Shown: one piece after another, positions 1 to 7,686 of the stretch | How positions within the stretch are numbered: the first letter of the stretch is position 1 | Layout: the number at the start of each line of letters is the position of its first letter | DNA from: Prevotellaceae bacterium UBA1075 | GTDB taxonomy: Bacteria > Bacteroidota > Bacteroidia > Bacteroidales > Bacteroidaceae | Reading direction: 5' to 3' | DNA length: 38,523 nt | Assembly: GCA_002316015.1 (NCBI GenBank) | Contig: DCCS01000002.1 | Span: forward strand, 25,942-64,464 | Made by a program: the position numbers and the translations under genes | The notes under the pieces: generated by a model | Told to the model about the DNA's origin: nothing | Database searches by the model: none | The model's input: the letters and a program-made list of their open reading frames with translations, nothing else

Positions 1-452
1 GCATCTGCCAACGCGGCGCGCTGAGTTTTTTTCGCCATCACTTTGATGAAACTTTTGATATTGGCTGAAAACTATGAAATGCCGTAGCCCAGTAGAAAGT
101 CCGGGGAGAACGAACGGCATGGCATGATGCCCTTGAAGGACAAAAACACAACTGACCACCCCCACACAAACCTGTTCCCAACCTCACGCAGGGCGGGCGA
201 AAAGTTGCCTCATTCGTCACGTTGTCCCCGGGACATCATTCTGTACCATGTGGCCACTGGGCTTTCCGCCTGTTTCCCAGAGCTCAGAAACTGCACTTAG
301 AGTTGACCCCTTCCACACGGGGGAGGCTGGGAGGGGGCTCGCTCCGGCTCCCTGACGGTCACGGACACACGAGATGTATGCTCCTCCCCCTGGGGAAAGG
401 GAGAGAAAGGAATCTGCGAAGGGGCTTGGAAAGGAAAGCGCAGGATGCCCCG
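1..452. other. Gene-free GC-rich stretch at left edge
   Basis: No open frame here has family resemblance or a plausible start. Because the gene to the right is on the minus strand and ends at 453, this stretch lies downstream of it and could hold the 5' leader of another minus-strand gene beyond the left edge. Short inverted elements are visible (for example GGCAT/ATGCC around 116-129), but no riboswitch or known RNA could be recognised with confidence. Confidence 0.5.
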
Positions 453-1559
453 TCACTTGCCCACGAACTTCCGGCCGTTCCTTATATATATGCCCTTGCC
501 AGGCTGCACCAGCCTGCGTCCCGTCAGGTCGTAGCAGCCGCCGGAAGCCTCTGCCGCGCCCTTGGCCGACTCAATGCCCGATGGGATGGGACGCGTGGGA
601 ATGACGATGGGGTTGCTGTCATAGCCGTCCACAAGGTGCAAGTCCTGAAACCCGCTCACCTCTGTGGAGGTCTCCCCTATCCACCCGCAGTACTGGAACA
701 TCGCGCTCACCACCCGCACGAAGTTCACCTCCTGGAGGTCCACATGCCGTCCCAGGCTATCTACGGCCCAGTCAATGTCGAAGGTGGAATAGATGTCATC
801 ATTGAGCGACGCGTCCACATAGCCATAGGAATCAGCGGCATAACGGTAGAGGAACCAGTTGGTGCCCTTGCCCGAATAGTCAATGGCATTGTTGGGCAGG
901 CGTCCGGCTGTGAAGGTCAGGGTCTCCCCCTCCTCCCACGCGGGCCAGTACGACTGCTTGTGGTACACGTTCTTCATGTGGGAGCCCGCCGAGTCGCGCC
1001 GCACTCCATCACGGTATGTCCAGGTGGCCTCCCACTTGAGATAGTCGTCATAGGAGGAGAAGGGCCTCTGGTGCGGGCCGCTCTCTGCCGTGGGCTTGTG
1101 GTAAGTGACCGTGAAGCCGTGCGTCTCAGTGGTATAGTACTCGCTGCCCGCCAGCTCATACCACCGGCATGTGGACACGTCGCTGCCAACGCCCACATAC
1201 ACGATGCCTGGCTCAAAAGTCCCGCCAAGAGTCTGCTTGCCATACACAGGGTCGTTCTTGGCGTAATAGCCGTTGCCCATGATGCGCAGGTCGGAGCCCT
1301 TGCGGTTGGGCACAGGATGGTCAAACTGCACCGTGACATATCCGCCAAAGGATCCCAGATGCACCAGTCCCTCCTCCTGCAGGGCTTCCGTCGCGCGCTG
1401 GCACATCTGCTCGTGGGTCGCGCCCGTCTCTGCCTCGGGATAAACGTTGACAAACTGTCCTGGCGCCGGGTGATACTCCACCACGGTCACATTCTGCGTC
1501 TGGGCAAAGGCCCGCGCGCACAGGAGTGAGAGGATCAGGGTTAGGGAAAGTCTCCGCAT
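453..1559 (-). CDS. Secreted surface protein with Por-type C-terminal tail
   Basis: 368 residues from the chosen start. The first 19 residues (MRRLSLTLILSLLCARAFA) form a clean SPI signal peptide; a further in-frame ATG 22 codons upstream would bury it, so 1559 is preferred. The body contains segments such as GSFGGYVTVQFDHPVPN, WYELAGSEYY, RLPNNAIDYSG, FDIDWAVD and CGWIGETSTEV, which resemble a Bacteroidales family usually annotated only as 'cell surface protein' and often found near TonB-dependent receptors. The end (GCYDLTGRRLVQPGKGIYIR followed by a basic tail) matches the type IX-like sorting tail common in Prevotella. Ligand unknown; a role in nutrient capture is inference from the family only. 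Confidence 0.8.
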   Translation of the reverse strand: MRRLSLTLILSLLCARAFAQTQNVTVVEYHPAPGQFVNVYPEAETGATHEQMCQRATEALQEEGLVHLGSFGGYVTVQFDHPVPNRKGSDLRIMGNGYYAKNDPVYGKQTLGGTFEPGIVYVGVGSDVSTCRWYELAGSEYYTTETHGFTVTYHKPTAESGPHQRPFSSYDDYLKWEATWTYRDGVRRDSAGSHMKNVYHKQSYWPAWEEGETLTFTAGRLPNNAIDYSGKGTNWFLYRYAADSYGYVDASLNDDIYSTFDIDWAVDSLGRHVDLQEVNFVRVVSAMFQYCGWIGETSTEVSGFQDLHLVDGYDSNPIVIPTRPIPSGIESAKGAAEASGGCYDLTGRRLVQPGKGIYIRNGRKFVGK

Positions 1560-1630
1560 ATGCCTTGCTGTTTGGTAATCAGTTGTGTAAATCCTGCCAG
1601 GGAAACGCGCCCCCACACGGCCCATGTTTG

Positions 1631-1638
1631 CAAAGGTA
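1631..1638 (-). promoter_or_regulatory. Bacteroidetes -7 box for the surface protein
   Basis: Minus-strand TACCTTTG fits TAnnTTTG and lies about 70 bp upstream of the start at 1559. No convincing upstream TTTG box at the expected spacing, so support comes from the -7 box and position only. Confidence 0.45.
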
Positions 1639-1663
1639 CGAAATTCCGGGATACCTGCGGACT

Positions 1664-2734
1664 TTACGTTGACGAAAGCGCGCCGCCGGCATGTGCCTTG
1701 CGGTACTGGCTTGGGGAGATCCCCACGGCCGAGACGAAGACGCGCGTGAAGGTCGAGAGGCTGTTGAACCCCGACCTCAGGGCCACTGCCTCCATTGTTG
1801 ATTCCTGCGAGACAAGCAGCCGCTTGGCGTACTCCACGCGGTAGCGGTTGACATAGTCGTAGAAGGTGGTGTGGAGACCCTGGTTGATGTAGGCGCTCAG
1901 ATAGGTGCGGTTGGTGTGCAGCCTCTCGGCCAGAAGTGTCAACGTGAGGCGTGGGGTGAGGAAGACTTGCCCCTCGTCAAACGCCCTCCTGAACTCCTCG
2001 GTGAAATGGCGGGCAGGCGGCATGCCGCAGGCGGATGCCTCTGCCTGCGCGTCATCTTCCACGCCATCGGCGCACATTACCACCTCGTGCGTCCTCAGGC
2101 ACCAGGCGACAAAGACAAAGATGGCCGAGCAACAGAAGTTGTAAAGCGCGTTGACCCACCTCAAACCATGGTAACTGGCAAGCAGCCACACCACATAGAG
2201 CAGGGCAAAGGAGGCCAGGACATAGAACACCCAACTGACGTCGACTCCCTCGGTGTAGGAGCACCACTGGCGTATGCCACGGTTGTATCGGCGCAGCGCG
2301 TCTCCTGCCCACAGCATCCCCGCAAGACCATAGCAGGCCAGCAGGCTCATGCACACGACATACAAAGTGTGGTTGGGGAAGAGGGCGTAAAGAGCCAGCG
2401 GCACCAGGGCGGGCACGATGTGCGCCGAGAGAGCGCGCAGCGTGAGGAATCCAGGACGGGCGAGCCCGTACAGCAGGCACACGCACATGGGGATGCAGGT
2501 GGCCTGGTACAGGTTGGTCACCGCCTCAAAGTGCGTCCCCAGCACATTCCTGACATAAATGAGCGCAAAGAGCACCACGTTCATCAGCACAAGCCAGGCA
2601 AACATGGCCGCCGCCACGGCATGCAGCCTCGACCGCCCACGCGCCATATAGAGTATGGCTCCAGAGACCAGCAGCGAGGCGAAAAAGCAGCCGGCCGAAA
2701 AGTCGGCCAGGGCATCCAGGGCATTTCTTTCCAT
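1664..2734 (-). CDS. Membrane-anchored AraC-family regulator
   Basis: 356 residues. About seven hydrophobic segments fill residues 10-215, and the last 100 residues form an AraC-type double helix-turn-helix: LTLLAERLHTNRTYLSAYIN, then EYAKRLLVSQESTMEAVALR, then GFNSLSTFTRVFVSAVGISP with the typical SPSQYRK ending. This layout (membrane sensor fused to AraC output) is common in Prevotella and Bacteroides but targets are generally unknown. Start placed at the ATG before ERNALDAL; an ATG 18 codons upstream is in frame but adds only a GC-rich, basic stretch. It may control the surface protein 104 bp downstream, but that is inference. Confidence 0.85.
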   Translation of the reverse strand: MERNALDALADFSAGCFFASLLVSGAILYMARGRSRLHAVAAAMFAWLVLMNVVLFALIYVRNVLGTHFEAVTNLYQATCIPMCVCLLYGLARPGFLTLRALSAHIVPALVPLALYALFPNHTLYVVCMSLLACYGLAGMLWAGDALRRYNRGIRQWCSYTEGVDVSWVFYVLASFALLYVVWLLASYHGLRWVNALYNFCCSAIFVFVAWCLRTHEVVMCADGVEDDAQAEASACGMPPARHFTEEFRRAFDEGQVFLTPRLTLTLLAERLHTNRTYLSAYINQGLHTTFYDYVNRYRVEYAKRLLVSQESTMEAVALRSGFNSLSTFTRVFVSAVGISPSQYRKAHAGGALSST

Positions 2735-2804
2735 TGTCAATCCTAATAGTAAACACGCCGCACGTGCCGCGCCGGGCAGGACGCGCACACGCTGAACCGC
2801 AGTT

Positions 2805-2812
2805 CAAAATTA
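2805..2812 (-). promoter_or_regulatory. -7 box upstream of the AraC regulator
   Basis: Minus-strand TAATTTTG fits TAnnTTTG and sits about 70 bp upstream of the start at 2734. The expected upstream TTTG box is not evident. Confidence 0.5.
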
Positions 2813-3158
2813 AGCAAAAAAAACTGTTTCCTTGCATTTTCCCCGGACAAAATGATGTGTCAATTGTTCAATTGGCACGTCTCTTTCCTGTTCTGTACAA
2901 GAAGCAAACTTACACACTATGGGCAATCCATCCGCCCATTCCGGCTCTTTCAGCATGCCTCCGGAATGGCTCGAAGGCCACTGCACATGCGGATTATGCG
3001 CTTAAGCACAAGTACCTGCAGGCACTCCACGACCCAGGCACGGACAGGTTACAGCCCGGCACACGCGCCATGCATGTCAAGGCAAAATGCTTTACATGGT
3101 GGCAAAAGCAGAAAAAATTCGGTAACAAGACCTTTATAAGAGAAAACATACCGACATT

Positions 3159-3192
3159 TTTGGCTTCATTTGCAAGATTTAACATATCTTTG
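3159..3192 (+). promoter_or_regulatory. Promoter for the lipoprotein/DUF5723 pair
   Basis: TTTG at 3159-3162 and TATCTTTG at 3185-3192, 22 bp apart, close to the Bacteroidetes -33/-7 arrangement. Transcription would start near 3199, giving a leader of almost 200 nt to the preferred start at 3396. Confidence 0.6.
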
Positions 3193-3395
3193 CATGCAAA
3201 GTTCATCGAACTGTCCGCAGCGGTGCCCCACCACACGCCCGCCACCACACACGGCAGCGGAAAGGCGCAAGGGAGGAGGCACGAACCAGAGCACACAACA
3301 TAACAACATACCAAATGCTATCCGAAAACAAATTCACCAATGGCACCCGGTGCCATCTGTCAACCTTCACACACGCCCGCTGCACATCGCGCGGC

Positions 3396-5210
3396 ATGCT
3401 GAGAGGGAAAAGCCTGTCGCGCGGCATATTGTGCGCGGCGGCAGCCTGCATGCTCACAGGATGCATCGACAACTCGTATGACGTGAGCGACGTTGACGTG
3501 ACCATAGGCCTGCAGGCCGACGGACTCAAGGTCAAGCTGGGCAATACAGAGAAAATTTACCTCCATGACATCATCGACACCGACGGCAACACCAAGATTG
3601 ACGCGGACAACGTGTTCTACCTGACAGAACAGGGAAGCACGGAGATAGACTACAACGTGCGCAAGGTGACCTCCAACATACAGAAGCTGGTCACCGTGAA
3701 CACCACATTCCGCGTGCTGAGCTGGGGCGACGACCTGCTTGCCCAGCTTGGCCTGCCTCAGGGAACAAGCGAGATAGACGTGCCCGCCAACCTCAGCCTG
3801 CACGGCCATGCCGAGGGCGAGGACAAAGCCGACTTCACCACCGGCGACATAGGCAAAGAGATAGTGCGCATCACACGCGTGTACCCAAAAGACTTCAGCG
3901 CGAGCCTCGTGGTGAGCCAGAAGACCAGCAAGAACGTGGACTTCGGGCTGGACAGGCTGGAGAATTTCTCGGTCACGCTGCCCCGCTATGTGCACCTGCG
4001 CGAGGTGCCCAAAGGCTGGACACTGGACGGATCCACACTCACCCGACAGGGAGCCATCACCTTCACGACCGCCTCGCAGGAGATATGCGCCGTGAAGATC
4101 GACTACATCGACCTGCAGGGTCACGGCACGCCCAGGGACGGCAAGATCACCCTGGACAAGAGCATGACGCGGGTGGCCATGAGCGGCACAGCCTGCTTCA
4201 GCAGCAAGAGCAAATTCACCATGAGGGAAGGGGACTACGCCGACATCGAGCTGGACATCAAGTTCCCCGGTGACGGCAACATTGTGGTGGACAGCATACG
4301 GGGCATCTTCGACCCCAGCATCAGCCCGAATGTGGACCCCATCAACATATCATCCGAACTGCCCGACTTCCTCAAGGACGAGTCCACAAGGATCAAGGTG
4401 TCCAACCCCACGCTGAAGTTCAACGTGGACATGGGCTCCCTGCCCACCAGCGTGAACGTGAGCGCCACGCTCACCTCGGTGAAGGACGGACGCCAGGGAT
4501 GGCAACAGAGCGTGGGCCTGCCGCAGGTCACGGTGAAGGGGGGGCGCACAAACACCATCTACTACCATGGGAACAGCAGCAAGCCATACGACCCACAGGA
4601 CAAGGTGGGGACGGACGCCATCATACAGCGCGTGGACAACCTGGGCAGCCTGATAGAGCGCCTGCCCGACCGCATAGAGGTGGACATGAAGGGAGGCAAG
4701 GTGGCGCTGGCACAGCAGGAAGCCACCGTGACCACGGGACGTGCCTACAGGGCAAAGGCCCGGTACAGCGTGTATGTGCCGCTGGAAGTGGAGGACGGAT
4801 TCACCATATTATACAAGGACTCCACGGAGAGCCTGGGCGATGACCTGGAGGACTACACCGCCGAGGGCCTGGAACTGAGTGCCGTGGCCGAGAGCACCAT
4901 ACCCCTGGGGCTCGAGCTCACCATCGAGGCCCGCGACAGAAACAACAGGCCCATGCCCGGAATCGTGTTCACCAAGGGCGAGGCCAAAGCCGGACAGGGC
5001 GAGGGGAAGGCTCCCGAGAAGTCGGAGATGACCATGAAGGCCAGCCTCGGCAACCCCAAGGACCTGCAGCGGGTGGACCACTTCGTGTTTGCCGTCAAGG
5101 CCGTGAGCGCCAAGGGAAGCCAGGCACAGCCCCTCTCGTCCAAGCAGTACATACGCCTGGCCGACATACGCCTGCGGCTCAAGGGAAAAGTGACAGCCGA
5201 CCTGAACTGA
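3396..5210 (+). CDS. Large outer-envelope lipoprotein of unknown function
   Basis: 604 residues. The N-terminus has a signal sequence ending in lipobox LTGC with Cys23 (SRGILCAAAACMLTGC), followed by IDNSYDVSDVDVTIG. This fixes the start at 3396; the frame is open to an ATG at 3315 but that would place 27 odd residues before the signal. The mature part is rich in beta-strand-like stretches and Asp/Thr/Val, without enzyme motifs. I recognise it as the kind of Bacteroidales lipoprotein that precedes a DUF5723 barrel; the partner gene follows 76 bp downstream in the same orientation. A structural or assembly role at the outer membrane is inference. Confidence 0.8.
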   Translation: MLRGKSLSRGILCAAAACMLTGCIDNSYDVSDVDVTIGLQADGLKVKLGNTEKIYLHDIIDTDGNTKIDADNVFYLTEQGSTEIDYNVRKVTSNIQKLVTVNTTFRVLSWGDDLLAQLGLPQGTSEIDVPANLSLHGHAEGEDKADFTTGDIGKEIVRITRVYPKDFSASLVVSQKTSKNVDFGLDRLENFSVTLPRYVHLREVPKGWTLDGSTLTRQGAITFTTASQEICAVKIDYIDLQGHGTPRDGKITLDKSMTRVAMSGTACFSSKSKFTMREGDYADIELDIKFPGDGNIVVDSIRGIFDPSISPNVDPINISSELPDFLKDESTRIKVSNPTLKFNVDMGSLPTSVNVSATLTSVKDGRQGWQQSVGLPQVTVKGGRTNTIYYHGNSSKPYDPQDKVGTDAIIQRVDNLGSLIERLPDRIEVDMKGGKVALAQQEATVTTGRAYRAKARYSVYVPLEVEDGFTILYKDSTESLGDDLEDYTAEGLELSAVAESTIPLGLELTIEARDRNNRPMPGIVFTKGEAKAGQGEGKAPEKSEMTMKASLGNPKDLQRVDHFVFAVKAVSAKGSQAQPLSSKQYIRLADIRLRLKGKVTADLN

Positions 5211-5286
5211 CACGCAAGGGCCGCCGCGCATCCCGCACACAAAGAGAACCACACACAGGAGAAACCACACCACAACAGCATAATTC

Positions 5287-6699
5287 ATGAGATACAAGAT
5301 AATGGCAGCGGCCGCCATGATGGCCACTGCGATGAACACCGCCGCACAGGAACTGCGCACCACCTACTTCATGCAGACCTCTGACCTGCGGCACGAGATG
5401 AACCCAGCCCTGCTCGACCACAGTTATGTGTCCATGCCGTTCCTGGGCAACATGAACGTAGGTACGACAGGCAACTTCGGCGCCAAGACATTCATCTTCG
5501 ACATGCAGCCCACCTGGGAGGGATACGGCGTGGACGGACGCACGCGCACCACCTTCATGCACCCCAATGTGGACGCCGACGAGTTTCTGGGAGGGCTGAA
5601 GGACAACAACCGCCTGGGCGTAAGCCTCAAATACCAGATATTCGGCTTTGCGTTCAAGGCTTTCGGGGGCTTCAACTCCGTGGACATGAGCCTGCGTTCC
5701 AACACCAACATCAGCATGCCCAAGTCGCTCTTCGAGTTCATGAAGACCACGGGAAACAAGACCGACTACAGCATCACCGACCTGGGGGCACGCACCGAGA
5801 ACTTCGTGGAGCTGGGACTGGGTCACTCGCACAAGGTGAACGAGAAGTGGACCGTGGGCGGCAAACTGAAGTTCCTCTTCGGCGTCGGCTACGCGAACCT
5901 GAACACAGAGCGCGTTGACCTGCACCTGGATGACGACTACTGGCGCGTGAGCGGCAAGATAACAGCCGAGATGTCCGCCCTTGGCGTGGATGTCAAGCAG
6001 AGCGACAAGGTAGACCCCGAAAACCCGGACCGCCACCGCGTGGACGGCCTCGATGACAACATAGGGGGACTGGGCGGCTTTGGCGCGGCAGTTGACCTGG
6101 GAGCCACATGGAAGCCCATCGACCACCTGACCGTGAGCGCCGCACTCACCGACCTGGGGGCCATCAGATGGAGGAAGGCACACCGGATGACATCCACGGG
6201 CGAGTGGACGTTCGAGGGTTTCAAGCAAGACATCTACGCGGGCGGAAGCAAGGAGAACGGCAAGGAACTGGGCGACCAGCTGGAGGACATAGGCGATGAC
6301 CTGGGAGACATGTTCGCGCTCTACTACGACGGGGCGAAAAGCAGGAGCCACGCGCTCTCGGCCAACCTGCACCTGGGCGCCGAGTATGCCCTGCCCTCAT
6401 ACGACAAGTTGCGCTTCGGCTTCCTCTACACAAGCCGCATGGCCGGACAATTCGCATGGCACCAGGGCATGCTCTCGGTCAACATACGGCCGGTAAAGGC
6501 CATCGAGTTCTCGCTGAGCGGCTCGGCGTCCACCTCGGGGGTGAGCGGCGGCATGGTGCTCGACCTGCACGCCAAGCGCTTCAACTTCTTCGTGGGCACC
6601 GACTGCTTCCTGAGCAAGATGGGCAAGTACGGGGTGCCGCTCAAACGTGCCAACAACAGCGTGTCCTTCGGCTTCGGCTTCCCCCTGTCGGATGTGTGA
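5287..6699 (+). CDS. DUF5723 family outer-membrane beta-barrel protein
   Basis: 470 residues. Signal peptide MRYKIMAAAAMMATAMNTAAQ, then ELRTTYFMQTSDLRHEMNPA, the characteristic start of DUF5723 proteins (ScreenN-terminal 'SYFM...R.MNPAL'). Later alternating strands such as GVSLKYQIFGFAFKAFGGF and LRFGFLYTSRMAGQFAW and an aromatic-rich C-terminus (NNSVSFGFGFPL) indicate an outer-membrane barrel. Length is normal for the family. Forms a two-gene unit with the lipoprotein upstream. Biochemical function of the family is not established; transport or envelope anchoring are possibilities only. Confidence 0.85.
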   Translation: MRYKIMAAAAMMATAMNTAAQELRTTYFMQTSDLRHEMNPALLDHSYVSMPFLGNMNVGTTGNFGAKTFIFDMQPTWEGYGVDGRTRTTFMHPNVDADEFLGGLKDNNRLGVSLKYQIFGFAFKAFGGFNSVDMSLRSNTNISMPKSLFEFMKTTGNKTDYSITDLGARTENFVELGLGHSHKVNEKWTVGGKLKFLFGVGYANLNTERVDLHLDDDYWRVSGKITAEMSALGVDVKQSDKVDPENPDRHRVDGLDDNIGGLGGFGAAVDLGATWKPIDHLTVSAALTDLGAIRWRKAHRMTSTGEWTFEGFKQDIYAGGSKENGKELGDQLEDIGDDLGDMFALYYDGAKSRSHALSANLHLGAEYALPSYDKLRFGFLYTSRMAGQFAWHQGMLSVNIRPVKAIEFSLSGSASTSGVSGGMVLDLHAKRFNFFVGTDCFLSKMGKYGVPLKRANNSVSFGFGFPLSDV

Positions 6700-6771
6700 C
6701 ACGCAGTTGGCGAGCCCACACCGGCCCACAGGGGAAAAATCGTCACGACAACGCGAAAAAACGGGAAAAGC

Positions 6772-6803
6772 CTTGGCCGGGACGCGACAAAAGCCTAACT
6801 TTG
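6772..6803 (+). promoter_or_regulatory. Promoter upstream of nth
   Basis: CTTG at 6772-6775, 20 bp gap, TAACTTTG at 6796-6803: an excellent Bacteroidetes-type pair. Start of transcription expected near 6810. It is the only promoter-like sequence between the DUF5723 gene and nth. Confidence 0.7.
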
Positions 6804-6809
6804 TAAACG

Positions 6810-6878
6810 AGTCTTACATTAATACAATTCCCTAAGGTAAAAAGACCGGGGACTGCATCCTGCAGTCCCCTTTTCCTT
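6810..6878 (+). ncRNA. Candidate short transcript or leader attenuator before nth
   Basis: The span from the expected start of the 6796 promoter to the T-run after the hairpin at 6848-6870. It would give an RNA of roughly 65-70 nt. It could be an independent small RNA or a leader in which the hairpin limits read-through into nth. No open frame of note inside. Boundaries are inferred from sequence signals only. Confidence 0.4.
6848..6878 (+). terminator. Perfect hairpin with T-run (possibly bidirectional)
   Basis: GGGGACTGCA (6848-6857), loop TCC, TGCAGTCCCC (6861-6870), then TTTTCCTT: a perfect 10-bp stem. On the other strand the stem is followed by GGTCTTTTTACC, so it may also stop minus-strand transcription. 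It lies between the DUF5723 gene and nth and downstream of a good promoter. Confidence 0.75.
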
Positions 6879-6975
6879 GTATGCCGCGAGACACCGGCCA
6901 AAGGCATGCGGCGACAGGAGCGGAGGCATGCCCGCAGCGCCATACCGTCAAGGCAGGCACAGAAATGAACCCAAG

Positions 6976-7686
6976 ATGAGGAGAGCAGAACTATACCGCA
7001 AGGTTACAGAATACTTCCAAAAGGCCATGCCCGGCGTGCAGACCGAACTGCATTACGACACCCCCTTCGGCCTGCTTGTGGCCGTGATGCTCAGTGCGCA
7101 ATGCACCGACAGGCGCGTGAACACGGTCACACCAGCCCTGCTGCACGACTATCCCAACGCCGAGGCCATGTCCCAGGCCACCCCCGAGACCATCAGAGAA
7201 TACATCAAGAGCGTGTCCTACCCCAACAGCAAGGCGCGCCACCTGGTGGGAATGGCCGCCATGCTGCAGCGCGAGTACGGCGGCGAGGTGCCCTCCACCC
7301 TGCAGGAGCTCACACGCCTGCCAGGCGTGGGGCGAAAGACGGCCAACGTGGTGCTCAGCGTCATCTTCAAGCAGCCGGCCATGGCCGTGGACACACACGT
7401 GTTCAGGGTGAGCCACCGCATCGGTCTCGTGCCCCCGTCATGCACCACCCCGCTCAGCGTGGAGCGCGTGCTCACCCGCCACTTCGCGCCCGGCGTGCTG
7501 CGCGACGCCCACCACTGGCTCATCCTGCACGGCCGGCATGTGTGTACCGCACTCAGCCCCGACTGCCCGCACTGCGGGCTAAACGACATTTGCCAGGGAA
7601 AATTGGCTTGGTTCGGGAAAAATGGCATAACTTTGCAAAAACAAGAGAACAGACACAAACGAACTGTAAACACACATCAATTATGA
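6976..7686 (+). CDS. nth: Endonuclease III (DNA glycosylase/AP lyase)
   Basis: 236 residues. Base-excision repair enzyme removing oxidised pyrimidines. Visible: LLVAVMLSAQCTD near the N-terminus; helix-hairpin-helix LTRLPGVGRKTANVVL with the catalytic Lys in GRKTA; catalytic Asp in AVDTHVFRV; and the C-terminal [4Fe-4S] ligands C-x6-C-x2-C-x5-C in VCTALSPDCPHCGLNDIC. Start set at ATG 6976 (MRRAELYRKV), which matches the family N-terminus; an upstream in-frame ATG at 6877 is inside the terminator region. Odd point: after the last cluster cysteine the frame continues about 26 residues, through the pgk promoter, and its TGA overlaps the pgk ATG. Confidence 0.95.
   Translation: MRRAELYRKVTEYFQKAMPGVQTELHYDTPFGLLVAVMLSAQCTDRRVNTVTPALLHDYPNAEAMSQATPETIREYIKSVSYPNSKARHLVGMAAMLQREYGGEVPSTLQELTRLPGVGRKTANVVLSVIFKQPAMAVDTHVFRVSHRIGLVPPSCTTPLSVERVLTRHFAPGVLRDAHHWLILHGRHVCTALSPDCPHCGLNDICQGKLAWFGKNGITLQKQENRHKRTVNTHQL
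7603..7635 (+). promoter_or_regulatory. pgk promoter inside the 3' end of nth
   Basis: TTGG at 7603-7606, 21 bp gap, TAACTTTG at 7628-7635. Expected start near 7642, giving a leader of about 40 nt to the pgk ATG at 7683. It would let the glycolytic gene be expressed independently of the repair gene. Confidence 0.65.

Larger units (their letters stand above)
2735..3395. other. Divergent intergenic region
   Basis: About 660 bp between the AraC regulator (minus) and the lipoprotein (plus). It holds a promoter box for each direction at its two ends (see separate entries). Open frames in between have no family resemblance. The middle part, 2880-3120, shows nothing recognisable. The region is more AT-rich than flanking genes, as expected for divergent promoters. 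Confidence 0.5.

Noticed and set aside
85..125. Piece AGAAAGTCCGGGGAGAACGA, reminiscent of the conserved 5' part of RNase P RNA
   Set aside because: The following conserved regions of RNase P RNA are missing on this strand and no closing helix could be found.
230..300. GGCCACTGGGC followed by CAGAAACTGC, loosely like parts of a cobalamin riboswitch
   Set aside because: Wrong strand for any gene seen, no full B12 box and no core helices; probably chance.
222..1529. Long plus-strand open frame opposite the surface protein
   Set aside because: It mirrors the minus-strand gene that has a signal peptide and sorting tail; the antisense product has no family resemblance. Long antisense frames are common here because of high GC.
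5179..6372. 397-codon minus-strand frame opposite the DUF5723 gene
   Set aside because: Antisense shadow; rich in His, Val, Ala without motif, while the plus-strand frame has a signal peptide and family match.
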